Below, piece after piece: positions 22,512-29,692 of a DNA stretch of 64,000 nucleotides. Under the pieces are notes generated by a model. That model was given only the letters and a program-made list of their open reading frames with translations. It ran no database searches and was not told the DNA's origin. The position numbers and the translations under genes are program-made. The first letter of the stretch is position 1, and the number at the start of each line of letters is the position of its first letter. This DNA is from Muraenolepis orangiensis (taxonomy: Eukaryota > Chordata > Actinopteri > Gadiformes > Muraenolepididae): the NCBI GenBank assembly GCA_027704905.1, contig CM051013.1, positions 8,150,048-8,214,047 of the forward strand. The letters run 5' to 3'.

Positions 22512-25419
22512 CAGTGACACGACACTAGCGCACTTCTAGCATGCTAGCTCATCCCTGTCGTAGGGACGCTCTTGGTTAAGACCATCTGTCTCTGGTTTAT
22601 TGTTTGCTGCTGCTGCTTATTTTAATTGGTGGGGTTGTTTTTTTTTTCTTTCTTTCTTTCTCTCATACCCCGGTCGCTGTGCCCCGTTTACAGAAGTGTC
22701 TTCTCTTGTTTCTTCTCTTCTCTTCTTCCCTCCTTCTTTTTATCACTTCACTTTTTCGCAGGCTGGACGGTATACCACCAAACATCAGAGAGAGTGACCT
22801 ATAAATCTAGTAGCAAACCGCGCACTCGATTCCTCAGTGGACCCGTGTCTCTGTCCATCTGTTTGTATTTGTTCCTTTTTCTATTTGCCTCCTGCCCCCC
22901 CCCCCCCCCCCCCACTCCTCCTCCTCCTCCCCTTCACTCAGTCATCTTCCATCGACTCCTCCTGGTGTCACCTCCTTTTTGCTCCCTCCCCTCCTCACCC
23001 CTCAGCACCCCCCCCCCCCCCCCGGACCCGTTTGGTTTTTAACTCTCGATAGTGGGCTGGCTAACTGTGTCCCCCACCCCCCCTGAGCCTTCTCATTTTG
23101 TTTTTTGGTTCCTCATCGTAGCCCCACCCCCCCTTACGTACCTTAAAGCCACCCGACTGCTTTGTCTTGTGGGTCCCTTGAACCCTGCAGCAAACAAGAG
23201 CTTTGAGCTTCTGCATCTGGCTTTGAGCAGAACCCCCCCCCCCCCCTCCACCCAGTGTGAAGCCACGGTTCCCTCCTTTTCATTTGATTATGTGTTTTCG
23301 TCCACAGTTTGATTTGTATTGTGTCTCCCTAATTACAGCCAAGTGTGTGTGTGTAGTCCTCTGTATACTAACACAGAGAAAAGCCCCACCCTCCCCCGAT
23401 TGGCCAGCTCTCACTGTCCCTGCCCTGCCCCCGATTGGCCAGCTCTCTCTGTCCCTGCCCTGCCCCCGATTGGCCAGCTCTCTCTGTCCCTCATGTTTGG
23501 ACGGTTTGGGGAAGACGTGCATGGTGCAGGCGCCAGAAACCCACACTGATGGAGACTTGTTCCGCCATTCTGAAGGGCTGTATCATCAATCTTACTACTT
23601 CCTTCCTCTTCCTCCTCTTCTCTGTCACCTGCATGTTCCCGACACGTGCCGACTCTTCATGTGTTCCAGCTACTGTCTCTTTGCTCTTTCAGTATGGATT
23701 TTTCTTTTCTTTCCGTTGGCGTATTTTCAGTGTTTCGCAGGCGTCCTTGCGGGTACACGGGACTAACCGTAGAAGTACTGGAGAACCTTCTAGTACTAGA
23801 AGGGATCCATGCTCAGATCCACATTACGTTACTGCGAGGCTTCCGTTGCTAACTGATGGGACTTCTTTGTGGCAGGAGCTTAATTGTGTTTCATAATGTC
23901 ATGTGATCCTCATTATTGAGTGTTATCCAGCTCCCTCTGTATGAATCTCGTTATAACGGTGATTCAACCGACTTGTCACGCCTTCAGTGTCCATTACTGG
24001 CATACAGTTAACCGTAGCGCTAGAGGCTAATGCTAATGTGCAGCTCTAACCACCAGAGAGCCTCTTGAGATGGTCAGAAGGTCTTAAGATATCCTTTTTT
24101 TGATCACGCCCTCCTGCTAAAACCTAATTCCCCTTCACCGCCAAATCGTGGGCAGCTTTTAAAAGCCCGTGAAGAGAGAGGGTTCATCTTTCTAGTCGTA
24201 GTCCTCTCCGTCGCCTAGATGTCACGCATCACCCCTCTGGAAGCAGAAGCCAACCATAGGACCCTTTTCCCCCATCCCTTATGCACCGACCTGTACGACA
24301 CCCTCTCGGTTCTTCTCCCTCTCCCTCCCTCTCTCTCTCTCTCTCCTCCCTGATTGATTTGATAGCTGTGTTCTGAGCTCTGAGGAAGCGTGTCCACGGT
24401 GTCCCGGGCCTAACTGTGTGTGTGTGTCTGTGTGTCTGTTCTACTCTTTCATAGGGACCACTCTGAAACGACTTTGTCTAGGCAAAGAGCGCAGTAGTAG
24501 TAGTAACTATCTCAATTACTTTCTTCTTCTTCTGGTCTGGAGTATCTATTGTTGTCCTTTTGTTTGTATTTATTATTATTTTTGCATGGATACGTATGTT
24601 CGTAACGATGTGTTCTTTGGTCACTTGAAGTCATGTGGCGGATTCTGTTGCAAATACAGGTAGACTTTGAAATACAAAGAAGAATTTGTATACATACACA
24701 TTGATATATATATTTTTTCTTGCATGGCAGTGTGCCTTCCGTCTGGAATGTTTCATATGAGTTTGCTTGCGTATCGTTTGGTTTTCTTAGTCGTCAATAT
24801 GTTCTGCTCTAAAATCCTTGGCTGCTCGGTAGGAAATAAAGTGTCTATTCTCAAAGTTAAATCTATAAATCATTTCAAATCATTTGAATTGAAGAAATGT
24901 AATGTCAGCTTTACAAGTTATTTGTATATGGTTTCAATTGAGTCAAATGCAAACTGCCAAGCCGCCAATCGATTGAGCAGGAAATGATGACTGGTTGCAT
25001 ATGTTAAGTGATTCTTGTGTTTGTTTGTTTTTCCTCCAGGGTCATCTCAAAGCACCGCGGCTCAGACGGCCTCCAATCAGACGCAGCCGTCGCTCCCCTC
25101 GGTCACGCCCTCTCAGTCCCCGCAGCCAATCGCGGGGCTCGCTCGGGTCCAGACCACCACCACCAACAACAGCAGCAGCAACAACAACAATAAGAAGGGC
25201 ACGTTCACCGAAGACTTTCACAGACTGGTCGACGATTGGACGAAGGAGACTTTGGCCGCCGCCCACCAGCCACGCCCCTCCCTCAACCAGATCAAGGAGC
25301 AGAGGCGCCGGCAGGACCTGGGCGGCCGGGGGGGCAAAGGGGTGGGACCGGCGGCCAACGAGGTGTCCGCCGCCGAGAGGCAACATCGGGGACAGAAGAG
25401 CTTTGGGAACGATCGTTGA
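2480..25419 (+). CDS. wnk2: WNK2 serine/threonine kinase, 5'-truncated gene (28 visible coding exons)
   Basis: WNK kinases are cytosolic, chloride- and osmo-sensing kinases that phosphorylate SPAK/OSR1, which in turn control cation-chloride cotransporters. The exons join in phase as 2480-2652, 2935-3155, 3344-3501, 4382-4470, 4868-5087, 7463-7709, 7866-7981, 8356-9183, 9828-10726, 10844-10882, 11467-11625, 12064-12447, 12785-13171, 13392-13435, 14153-14312, 14650-14766, 15628-15801, 16464-16515, 16804-16935, 17915-18729, 19170-19251, 19385-19437, 19620-20317, 21123-21334, 21711-21953, 22762-22860, 24455-24502 and 25040-25419. They give about 2,400 residues. Kinase motifs HRDLKCDN, DLGL and TPEFMAPE are clear. 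WNK2 is preferred over WNK1/3/4 because of the blocks IRDRVALI, TGKRWFIICPVAE and GWTVYH, and the KRLCLGKE segment. The first exon with the start codon and the unusual lysine lies upstream of the window. One exon (9828-10726) needs a 1-nt frame correction. The 3' end has two possible forms. Confidence 0.93.
2935..3155 (+). CDS. wnk2: wnk2 exon: catalytic loop and activation segment start
   Basis: Phase 2 to 1. It contains the catalytic loop HRDLKCDN (Asp is the base), then GDLGLATLKRASFAKS. The two Leu of the DLGL segment form the chloride-binding site in WNK1, and both are present. The Ser residues of SFAKS match the WNK activation-loop autophosphorylation sites. Donor ATAG|GTAAGG. Confidence 0.95.
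3344..3501 (+). CDS. wnk2: wnk2 exon: activation-segment end, C-lobe
   Basis: Continues as GTPEFMAPEMYEE (the APE motif), VDVYAFGMCMLEMAT and YPYSECQNAAQIYRKVTS. Acceptor CCGCAG, donor AGC|GTGAGT, phase 1 to 0. No key kinase residue is missing. Confidence 0.95.
4382..4470 (+). CDS. wnk2: wnk2 exon: kinase C-lobe
   Basis: An 89-nt exon encoding GVKPASYNKVLDPEIKE followed by IIGECICQKKEER. This variant (PEIKEIIGECIC) is the WNK2-like form rather than the WNK1 form. Acceptor CCCCAG, donor CG|GTGAGT. Confidence 0.93.
4868..5087 (+). CDS. wnk2: wnk2 exon: end of kinase and first CCT-like domain
   Basis: Encodes YSIKDLLNHAFFAEDTG (end of the kinase), then VRVELAEEDD, ALKLWVEDPKKLKGKY and IEFSFDLEKDVPE. 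This begins the autoinhibitory CCT-like (PF2-like) domain that folds against WNK kinase domains. Donor ATG|GTGAGC, phase 0. Confidence 0.95.
5115..5170 (-). repeat. SINE-tail-like dispersed repeat fragment
   Basis: The text GTTTAGCGGATGCTTTTATCC is the reverse complement of a common teleost repeat end (GGATAAAAGCGTCTGC...). Related copies occur here at about 30760-30826, 34280-34320 and 63868-63900. Confidence 0.5.
7106..7371 (+). mobile_element. tRNA-derived SINE
   Basis: The head has RNA polymerase III internal promoter elements: an A-box-like AGCTCAGGAGGTAGAG and a B box GGTTCAATCCC at about 7162-7172. A CTC-trinucleotide expansion (7177-7208) follows, then a tail with AAAGCGCTTTGG and a CCATCCATCCATT repeat. 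A related copy in reverse orientation lies at 53205-53426. It is not a functional tRNA gene, since no acceptor stem closes. Confidence 0.75.
7463..7709 (+). CDS. wnk2: wnk2 exon: end of CCT-like domain 1 and KLHL3-type acidic degron
   Basis: Starts VESGFFQESDVKTVGKSI then RDRVALIKWRRER, completing the autoinhibitory domain. After a Pro/Ala linker it carries EPEEPEADLH (7637-7666). This matches the acidic motif that WNK4 and WNK1 use to bind the CUL3 adaptor KLHL3, except that the usual Gln after EAD is Leu (codon 7661-7663). Donor GCGT|GTAAGA, phase 1. Confidence 0.93.
7866..7981 (+). CDS. wnk2: wnk2 exon: Ser-rich linker
   Basis: Encodes SDATFDSGLGSAVYSDSHSS and QQSVLYQSLQEPVAMVTQQ, a block conserved after the acidic motif in WNK1/2. 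Acceptor CCACAG, donor CAG|GTCAGT. Confidence 0.9.
8356..9183 (+). CDS. wnk2: wnk2 large exon: polar middle region with polyQ and His-rich runs
   Basis: An 828-nt open exon (276 codons). Contents include FKRSVARRGSASIIETL, an HHHQQQQQQQQ run (about 8798-8830), a Cys/His-rich stretch (about 8840-8970) and SDFSALQQSLLSIISRKS. Acceptor ATCAG|CGCC. The end at GTG|GTAGGT is inferred from phase with the exon at 9828. An earlier GTAGGG donor at about 8837 could give a shorter form. The region is disordered-looking and poorly conserved in the family. Confidence 0.75.
9828..10726 (+). CDS. wnk2: wnk2 large Pro/Gln-rich exon with a 1-nt frame disruption
   Basis: The first part (9828 to about 10280) reads LNPPGVHSQPPPHQ, HLQYLQPGQSYPSAAVQH and onward in one frame and would stop at TAA 10320-10322. 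The second part (about 10275-10726) reads LQQLQQLQLQQQHLIQQ through QQQPGLPSQQPPFQQPQ and AAAAAGDQQ in the next frame, ending at CAG|GTGAGC. The change lies inside a CAA/CTA repeat near 10262-10315. The 899-nt length plus one base gives 300 codons with phase 0 at both ends. A single-base deletion or sequence error is therefore likelier than an intron. Confidence 0.7.
10844..10882 (+). CDS. wnk2: wnk2 micro-exon (39 nt)
   Basis: YLPYLNMAAFLTQ between CGTCAG and CAG|GTAGAA. It is phase 0 on both sides, so its use or skipping keeps the frame. It is supported only by splice-site quality, phase and an open frame. Confidence 0.55.
11467..11625 (+). CDS. wnk2: wnk2 Pro/Gln-rich exon (159 nt)
   Basis: Reads SCPAGQTQDGHTLSQSNAS, then PPPQQPLAQAPTQQPLPQL, ending CCCCAA|GTAAAC. 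The acceptor TTTCTAG follows a (CTT)n pyrimidine tract. Phase 0 at both ends. Confidence 0.7.
11671..11890. repeat. Dispersed repeat, copy A
   Basis: A segment with GTCTGTTAGCAAGATAAC, GTACGGAATTGGACA, AACTTGGTGGTTAG and GCCAAGGAACAGTT recurs with divergence at 21446-21603. It is a dispersed non-coding repeat family of unknown class and lies in a wnk2 intron. Confidence 0.7.
11949..11996. repeat. 15-bp inverted repeat
   Basis: CCGACCAGAGCCTGG (11949-11963) pairs perfectly with CCAGGCTCTGGTCGG (11982-11996) around an 18-nt loop. It lies about 70 nt upstream of the next wnk2 acceptor. Confidence 0.7.
12064..12447 (+). CDS. wnk2: wnk2 exon: Pro/Ser/Ala-rich region
   Basis: Reads PPLAYPTIQVMSAAPSS, then SPGQPFPTAGTTPA and QPPQMAASEPLNQ. 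The donor is placed at CAG|GTGATT. The frame stays open to GAG|GTGTGA at 12492, an alternative phase-0 donor adding VILEASSLLGLFAKE. Confidence 0.75.
12785..13171 (+). CDS. wnk2: wnk2 exon: Pro/Gln-rich region
   Basis: Acceptor CTGCAG, then MLRPVQPGHTEPLPSTQ, a QGQGQAQAQSQAQNQ run and GQGHMESKLE|, donor GGTACAG. Phase 0 at both ends. It is low complexity and presumed disordered. Confidence 0.78.
13392..13435 (+). CDS. wnk2: wnk2 micro-exon (44 nt)
   Basis: Reads DQAVEKPTAGQSYDS across the junction, from CTGTAG to GACAG|GTACTA. It supplies the phase-2 end needed by the next exon (AG + C = Ser). Confidence 0.75.
14153..14312 (+). CDS. wnk2: wnk2 exon: basic linker before CCT-like domain 2
   Basis: Reads VNSDATSGKEMSDGC, then RKHHRRSTRTRSRQEKLSRP and LTMLN|GTGAGG. 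This matches a conserved WNK2 segment directly preceding the second CCT-like domain. Confidence 0.9.
14368..14582. repeat. 21-bp minisatellite, ~10 units
   Basis: The unit (GTAGCACCAGTGCGACGACTG and close variants) repeats about ten times in the intron between the 14312 donor and the 14650 acceptor. Because 21 is a multiple of three, every frame of the array stays open, giving pseudo-proteins such as TTGSTRA repeats. These are not genes. Confidence 0.95.
14650..14766 (+). CDS. wnk2: wnk2 exon: CCT-like domain 2, first half
   Basis: VCNTGDKMVECQLETHNHKM then VTFKFDLDGDAPEEIATYM. This is near-identical to the conserved second CCT-like domain of WNK1/WNK2. Donor ATG|GTAGGT, phase 0. Confidence 0.95.
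14990..15119. mobile_element. Short hAT-like MITE
   Basis: Inverted ends TAGGGGTGT (14991-14999) and ACACCCCTAA (15110-15119) bound a 130-bp AT-rich segment with no coding capacity. TAGGGGTGT ends are common in teleost non-autonomous hAT elements. No clear 8-bp target duplication was found. Confidence 0.5.
15628..15801 (+). CDS. wnk2: wnk2 exon: CCT-like domain 2, second half
   Basis: VENDFILLLEKEAFIEQ, LKDIVDKAEDMLSEDTEGE and a Ser/Gly/Pro tail, donor GAG|GTGAGG. It completes the second CCT-like domain. Confidence 0.94.
16085..16318. repeat. 38-bp tandem repeat, ~5 units
   Basis: The unit CCCTAGAGAACTGGTGCTAC plus ATGACCAGAGAACAACAG repeats about five times with few differences, preceded by a diverged copy. 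It is intronic in wnk2. Confidence 0.92.
16464..16515 (+). CDS. wnk2: wnk2 exon (52 nt)
   Basis: GSKATTPHTPQQVYQQN, joined by phase to V-LHTGKRWF in the next exon. The YQQN-VLHTGKRW junction is conserved in WNK2. Donor AACG|GTAACG. Confidence 0.85.
16804..16935 (+). CDS. wnk2: wnk2 exon: TGKRWFIICPVAE block
   Basis: Encodes LHTGKRWFIICPVAETPAS, then a Lys/Glu-rich KEKEKEKDKERKPSS run. The first block is a WNK2 hallmark. Donor CAAG|GTACAC. Confidence 0.93.
17101..17548. repeat. ~450-bp pyrimidine minisatellite (CCACCCTCTCTCT)
   Basis: A continuous polypyrimidine tract built from CCACCCTCTCTCTCT units. It sits in the wnk2 intron 16936-17914. Open frames rich in Ser/Leu or in Arg/Glu across it are artefacts. 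Confidence 0.97.
17915..18729 (+). CDS. wnk2: wnk2 large exon with conserved VDRTIKTLDEKLRNLLYQEH block
   Basis: Starts ESEIAGVSLVSSISSS, then low-complexity Ser/Thr, a polyHis and a polyAla run, then PRRVEFVDRTIKTLDEKL followed by RNLLYQEH (about 18526-18595). This last block is a WNK2 signature near the C-terminal third. It ends in SDTSLNKKKGDAL, donor CTG|GTATGC. Confidence 0.9.
18781..18812. repeat. (GT)n microsatellites in wnk2 intron
   Basis: A short GT tract lies just after the 18729 donor. A second lies at about 19058-19081 in the same intron, which otherwise shows no feature. Confidence 0.85.
19170..19251 (+). CDS. wnk2: wnk2 exon (82 nt)
   Basis: PNPPLFKPQIPERTEAAGA then RTDSPAGP, acceptor TATTCAG, donor CAG|GTAAGG. 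Two downstream AGs could shorten it in frame. Conservation is weak, so the boundaries are less certain. Confidence 0.6.
19385..19437 (+). CDS. wnk2: wnk2 exon ending in the RFx[V/I] docking motif
   Basis: ASPITEHQNHPTAKSRFQ|, joined to IVPTPPD in the next exon. The junction makes R-F-Q-I, fitting the RFx[V/I] peptide that binds the CCT domain of SPAK/OSR1. WNK2 carries such a motif at the corresponding place. The acceptor TGAAG is only moderate. Donor CAA|GTAAGG. Confidence 0.75.
19620..20317 (+). CDS. wnk2: wnk2 large exon: post-RFxI region to coiled-coil start
   Basis: IVPTPPDVVCHLEKGRRS, an acidic Glu/Gly run, SYSAPPDLYRDGL, GDLMKRAVAFLRRSG, SSDNDSEFEDADMKKEL and QKLREK. Blocks SAPPD, SDNDSE and DADxKKEL are conserved at the WNK1/2 C-terminus, where a coiled coil follows. 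Donor AA|GTAAGA. Confidence 0.92.
21123..21334 (+). CDS. wnk2: wnk2 exon: C-terminal coiled coil
   Basis: HMKEISELQAFQRSEIERLY then TELGKTLPPSVGLLH, PPSGRRRRASKHKLKAGKLL and NPMVQQLKNNLNAG. It matches the conserved WNK C-terminal coiled coil and GRRRK...KLKAGKLLNP block. Phase 2 to 1. Confidence 0.94.
21446..21603. repeat. Dispersed repeat, copy B
   Basis: A diverged partner of 11671-11890: GCAAGATAACTCC, GTACGGAATTTGACA, AACTTGGTGGT and GTGCCAAGGAACAGTTAA, ending GGCGGAGGTATGCACTC. Intronic. Confidence 0.7.
21711..21953 (+). CDS. wnk2: wnk2 exon: Ser/Gly-rich with TQQPCSVKGSLSSDNI
   Basis: GESTASSSGSPSKSSVLSG, a Ser/Gly run, then LTQQPCSVKGSLSSDNIY and THAGPGQ. The TQQPCSV..SLSSD block is shared with WNK2. 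It splices onto GWTVYH. Donor CAAG|GTACGC. Confidence 0.88.
22762..22860 (+). CDS. wnk2: wnk2 exon: GWTVYH block
   Basis: GWTVYHQTSERVTYKSSSKP then RTRFLSGPVSLSI, strongly conserved in WNK2. Donor ATCT|GTTTGT is weak, but phase and homology to the next exon (W-TTLKRLCLGKE) support it. Confidence 0.9.
23388..23492. repeat. 36-bp tandem repeat, ~3 units
   Basis: CCGATTGGCCAGCTCTCTCT plus GTCCCTGCCCTGCCCC repeats almost three times in the intron 22861-24454. That intron also has long poly-C runs (about 22897-22911, 23010-23023, 23232-23246). Each unit holds an inverted CCAAT (ATTGG), probably by chance. Confidence 0.9.
24455..24502 (+). CDS. wnk2: wnk2 micro-exon: KRLCLGKE block (48 nt)
   Basis: WTTLKRLCLGKERSSS, matching the WNK2 SIWxxLKRLCLGKE segment. 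The donor lies in an AGTAGTAGTAGTAACT run, where several GT choices give the same phase and add or drop Ser residues. Confidence 0.87.
25040..25419 (+). CDS. wnk2: wnk2 terminal coding exon (form A): NNKKGTFTEDFHRLVDDW
   Basis: Acceptor CTCCAG. It reads GSSQSTAAQTASNQTQ, then NNNNKKGTFTEDFHRLVDDW, TKETLAAAHQPRPSLNQIK and RRRQDLGG, ending in TGA at 25417-25419. The KGTFT(D/E)D(L/F)H(K/R)LVD block is the conserved WNK C-terminus. Alternative phase-0 donors at GGG|GTGGGA (25342) or GAG|GTGTCC (25363) would splice to 25524 and extend the protein. Confidence 0.9.
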
Positions 25420-28282
25420 GCTGCCCGTTGAGAGAGAGAGAGAGCGATCCATGCCATTTTGTTTTGTGATTGCGATGACTCAGGAAAGTGCACAGTTCCG
25501 TTTTTTTCCCTTTTTGTTCCCAGGTAAGATGCCCTACGGCCCCTAACAAGCTGCAGCCGTCCTGCCCTCTGACCACCGCTGCTTTAGGCCCTGCTAGACC
25601 CCCAGCTCTAGGCCCTGCTAGACCCCCAGCTCTAGGCCCTGCTAGACCCCCAGCTCTAGGCCTCGCCTGGTTCCCACCTGGTCCCGTCAGGCCGGTGGGC
25701 TCCATCTCCGCCGACGGAGGGCCTCCACCCGCCACGCCCCGCCCCGCCCCGCGCGCCCGCCCTCGGGCATGGTCCGTGGCAACGAAGCCCCGCGGGTTCC
25801 GGCGGGCCGCCAGGCGATGCCCGATGTTGCCATGGCAAGTGCGGCAGTTCAGGCCTTCCCTCTCATCCTCCACAACCCTGAGAATGATGTGTGTACCAAC
25901 CGGACCATGTGATATGTTGTTCTTCAGTCACCTGTCCCCCTTCCCAATAGTAAAGAGACCCATGGTGGTCTCAGCCAAGCAGGAGAACACAAGAACAGTG
26001 TCTACAGGAACGGTTCTCTTCTGCACACACACACACACACACAAACACACGTGGGCTCTTAATGCATATAACGCTGTCCCAAGTGTTGATATCTTCATAA
26101 CACACCTATAGTTGATGTGAGTGGTTATGTATGTTTGTATAGTGTATATATATGTGTGGGTGTCTCCAAGTACGTAGAGACACAACTCTCGGGCAGCAGC
26201 AACGAGGTGGTTCTCCATGCCCTGCTGACTCCACGGTGACTTTTGCCTTTTCAATTTGTGTCCACTTTAAAAACACTACATTTGAATCCACACCCGGTGG
26301 CTTGAGACGACAGAGCAGTGTTGATGGCGATGTCCAAAGGAATGTAGTGCCTTGAACACAGCTTTTGGGGTCTTTTTGGGGAAGCACGTGATTTTTGTTT
26401 ATCTACAGTGGCTTGAGTGCTACTTAATTAACCTTTTTTCTTTTCTTTTTTTTTTTATGCATTGCAGACACTTTTTTTTTTCCATTGTCGGTTTACATTT
26501 GAATGCCCTTGTAGAACTGCACTATTAACACAGTATATGCTCTTATTTAAGTAATAAAAAGTCATGTTTTTAATCCCCGTTTAAGTTCCCTACCAGTGAT
26601 GACGGGCAACCCCAACGCCATAATTGGTGACCTGTAGGATTATTTTTTTGGTTTGCCTCGCAGAAATGGCTGATCTACAGCTGAGGTCCTAGACAGACTA
26701 GACTAGACTAACCCAGCCAGCAGCCACAATACACTTTATCAGGTCAAATGGTTCATTTGGACACCGCCGCTTGTAAATTAAATGAATTAAATTGTGGGGA
26801 TGGCACAGGGAGAGAGTTGTGTTGGGGTCTGAAGGTGTGTCCAGAGCCATGTAATACTACTGTACATAGTCCTCACATATAGGCCTCTGGTGGTGTTTTG
26901 ATCAGAATGTAGCAGTTACACATAACTGGGTTTCTGAGGCTTTACAGTGCAATTTTTAAACCCTGTGCAAAGCTTTTGACTGTGGCTTTGCCACACGCCT
27001 TACCCCCCCCACCCCCCCCACCCCGTATGTGCTACTGGAGCTAGCTGCAAGAGTTACAAATCACTAGGCGAAACATGAGATTCTCTTTATTGTTTACTAT
27101 TCATCAACACTGTCTTTATATATATATATATGTTCAATTGTGTGCAATTATTTGGTGCAATCTTCAGTTAGTGTTGTTTTTTTGTTCAAACTTTTGATGC
27201 TGCTATTCTGATTTGTATATGGATGAACATCTGACAGTAAGGTATGTTACCGAAGAACTTCAAAAAAGGATTCACTGAGATGTGGACAAAGCAGTATTAT
27301 TGCCTTGTGTAAAACGTTTTTGCCTAATTTCCCATTTCTCCCCCCCCCCCCCCCCTACATTACACATTAATACTTTAAAATTCCCTTGCTTGAATTACCA
27401 AACTCTGACTCCATGTGGGATAGTGCACAAGCGAACGCGCTCTTCCCGACGTCCACCCTGTGGTGAGGGGGTTTCCGACGGGACCCATGTTGACTTCCCG
27501 TCACCAATGAGCATGGCTTAAACCGTGTTGTGGTTGTTTCCCCCCCCCACCCACCCACCCTCACAGCAAAGGTTAACGCTACAGCTACTGTGGTGCCCAA
27601 AACTCCATACTTCCTTCACACAATATTTCAAAAGTGGCAGTGCCCTTAACCCCTTGCCAAGCTGTGAATTGTACAGTTTCTCCATTGTGTTCATGTGTGT
27701 GTGGGGGGGGAGAGTGTGTGTGTGCGTCAATGTATAGTAATTCCATCAATTCGCTTTGAATTGGACCTTTTATAGAACTATGATGCAGAGTCTTCTGAGT
27801 CTTTGGTTTAAATACTTCCAGATGTAAGAGATTTCTGTTCTCTTGTCACTTGTTGTATCCGCCTATACCGATTTCTCCACCAGTCTGTGGTTGACTGTAT
27901 AGTGGTCAGCCGGGGAGGGAGGAGATGGACACTTGTTTGTATAACTCACCGTGATGGGAGTGTATGTTGGGGGGGAGGAAAGAGATGCACAAAATGTACA
28001 GATCTGGGGCTCACACAGTGCTTTTTAATCTGGATTGTCTTTCTGAGCAACACTACCCTCTAGTGAATGTGCGCTGATTGTTTAAAGGAAAAAAAGAAAA
28101 AAAAGCTGCTTGCATTTTATTAACTGTCTCTGTGTGGGATTGCTTCTGTCTGCTGTGTTCTCCCCCCCCCCCCCCCCCCCCCTTACCAACCAACCTGTCA
28201 GCTGCACTCACACAACCACACACACACTTGACTGGACATGTGTGAGAAATGAGAATAATAAAACTATTTTGTGCTTGAGGAG
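25420..28282 (+). other. wnk2: wnk2 3'UTR
   Basis: After the last coding exon no further gene is visible to 28.3 kb. The region has CA and GT tracts (26027-26051), poly-C runs (27341-27355, 28160-28182) and AT-rich blocks, as in a long brain-gene 3'UTR. Candidate polyadenylation signals are AATAAA at 26553-26558 and 28257-28262, the latter followed by a GT-rich stretch (TGTCTTGTGTTTTT). Confidence 0.65.
25524..25918 (+). CDS. wnk2: Possible alternative wnk2 last exon with 24-bp in-frame repeat
   Basis: Acceptor TTCCCAG at 25523. In phase 0 it reads VRCPTAPNKLQPSCPLTTAA then a 3-4 fold GPARPPAL repeat (25585-25665) and Pro/Ala-rich sequence. The CPLTTAALGPA segment resembles the final Pro/Ala-rich region of mammalian WNK2. 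The real stop is unclear. This frame stays open to 26111, while another frame has a more protein-like stretch ending at TGA 25916-25918. Confidence 0.4.
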
Positions 28283-28390
28283 TGTCTTGTGTTTTTAATT
28301 ATCATCGTCAATTATCATTGTTCATCGTTATTGCTCATCAATAATAATAAAACTATTTTGTGCTTGAGGAGTGTCTTGTGTTTTTTAATT
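28257..28390 (+). terminator. Duplicated polyadenylation cassette of wnk2
   Basis: AATAATAAAACTATTTTGTG plus CTTGAGGAGTGTCTTGTGTT, meaning the AATAAA hexamer with its GT-rich downstream element, occurs twice with an 89-bp offset (hexamers at 28257-28262 and 28346-28351). Either could terminate wnk2 transcripts. Confidence 0.6.
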
Positions 28391-28985
28391 ATCATTGTTC
28401 ATCTTGACCAAAAATAAATACATTTTTAGTTGATCGATTGATCTGTTTTTTATTTTTTATTTTAATTTCATAAATTATTTCAAATATATATACACAATTA
28501 CAAATTACAATAAGTATACAATTATTGTATATTAATAATTAATATATATAAATTATTATACACTTACAAATTATTAAAATTACAAATTACAGTATCTCCA
28601 AATGATAAGACTTATGTTGACACCAGGGGGTCAATACATCAGAAATACATTTAAACAATGCATATTGATTGAAATTAAATGTCAAACGTCATTCTTACAT
28701 ATTAAATATAATTGTTATTTTTTAAATCGATTTGATATTATAGTTAAGTTACACAATGTGTGTCTCCGTGATGTTAAGTTGTAGTAAAAAGGAAGAAAAA
28801 AACAACTAGCAGGAGAAGCACGGTGGCAGATTCGTCACCATCAAGGGAAACAATAATAATAATAATAATAACAAACACGTCGTTTCCACATTACACGAAC
28901 AGCAGAGTAAGAAACAAATGTGCACGGAACGTTATCGTAATATTTTATTAAGCAGCTAAAAAAAAACATCAAATATGAAAACATA
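28391..28985. other. Intergenic wnk2-brpf1, AT-rich
   Basis: About 600 bp of AT-rich sequence with TATA/ATTA runs (28480-28580) and an (AAT)n tract (28852-28872). No open frame of note, RNA gene or mobile element was recognised. Confidence 0.7.
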
Positions 28986-28989
28986 ATGT

Positions 28990-29313
28990 CTGACCAGACG
29001 GGGGGGGAAAAGGGGAAGTAAGATCTGACGAAAGTGTTGACACGCGCCTACCAATGGCGTACGTATGGCGGCGGCAATGGCGGCCCCTTTTGTTCGGTCC
29101 AGTTCCTGAATCATTACTCCAGCCACCACCACAATGATGAACCCAACGCCATACCGTTGTGTTTTAATATTAATATTAATAATAACAATATCTTATTAAC
29201 ACGTCGTCTCTCCGTGAGCCCGTCCAACAATACGGGCGGTTCTGGCAACAAAACAAACCCCCGTTCGGTGATCCGTTGGTGTCGGCGCTGCGAGGTTCCG
29301 TCCGCACAGAGTA
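28990..29313 (+). promoter_or_regulatory. brpf1: Putative brpf1 promoter and untranslated first exon
   Basis: CpG-containing sequence with CCAAT (about 29050) and GGCGGCGGCAATGGCGGCC (29069-29087), a YY1/initiator-like context, precedes a consensus donor GTA|GTAAGT at 29314. The first coding exon has an acceptor at 31779 and only 79 nt of leader, so an upstream untranslated exon is expected. This is the best candidate. The start site cannot be fixed from sequence. Confidence 0.35.
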
Positions 29314-29692
29314 GTAAGTGTTTATTGATCATAACTACTACCTAATAATGCACTAACGGTTATTAAACTACACCTTTAGGGTCTCGTTTTTACAATGCAT
29401 GCAGAGGCTAAACAATAGGAATATACAAGTAGGCATACAGCAGCAGCATCACTCGGAATAACTCCGTGTACTGTGTGTGTCTAAGTGTCTAACTATCTCT
29501 AGTCAAGGTATCCATAGCTCTTCTATTGTGTGTATATATATATATGCATATATATATGTATATATATGCATATGTATATATGCATATGTATATGAATATG
29601 TGTATATACCTGGTGAAGCTTCGCCTGTCAGTGTGCTGCTATGGGGTGAGGTCATTGTGGAGGGAAAGACTGGAGCAGCTCAATGGGGAGAC

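Noticed and set aside
29034..29345. 103-codon frame near the putative brpf1 promoter
   Set aside because: No family resemblance. The region is better explained as promoter and untranslated exon.
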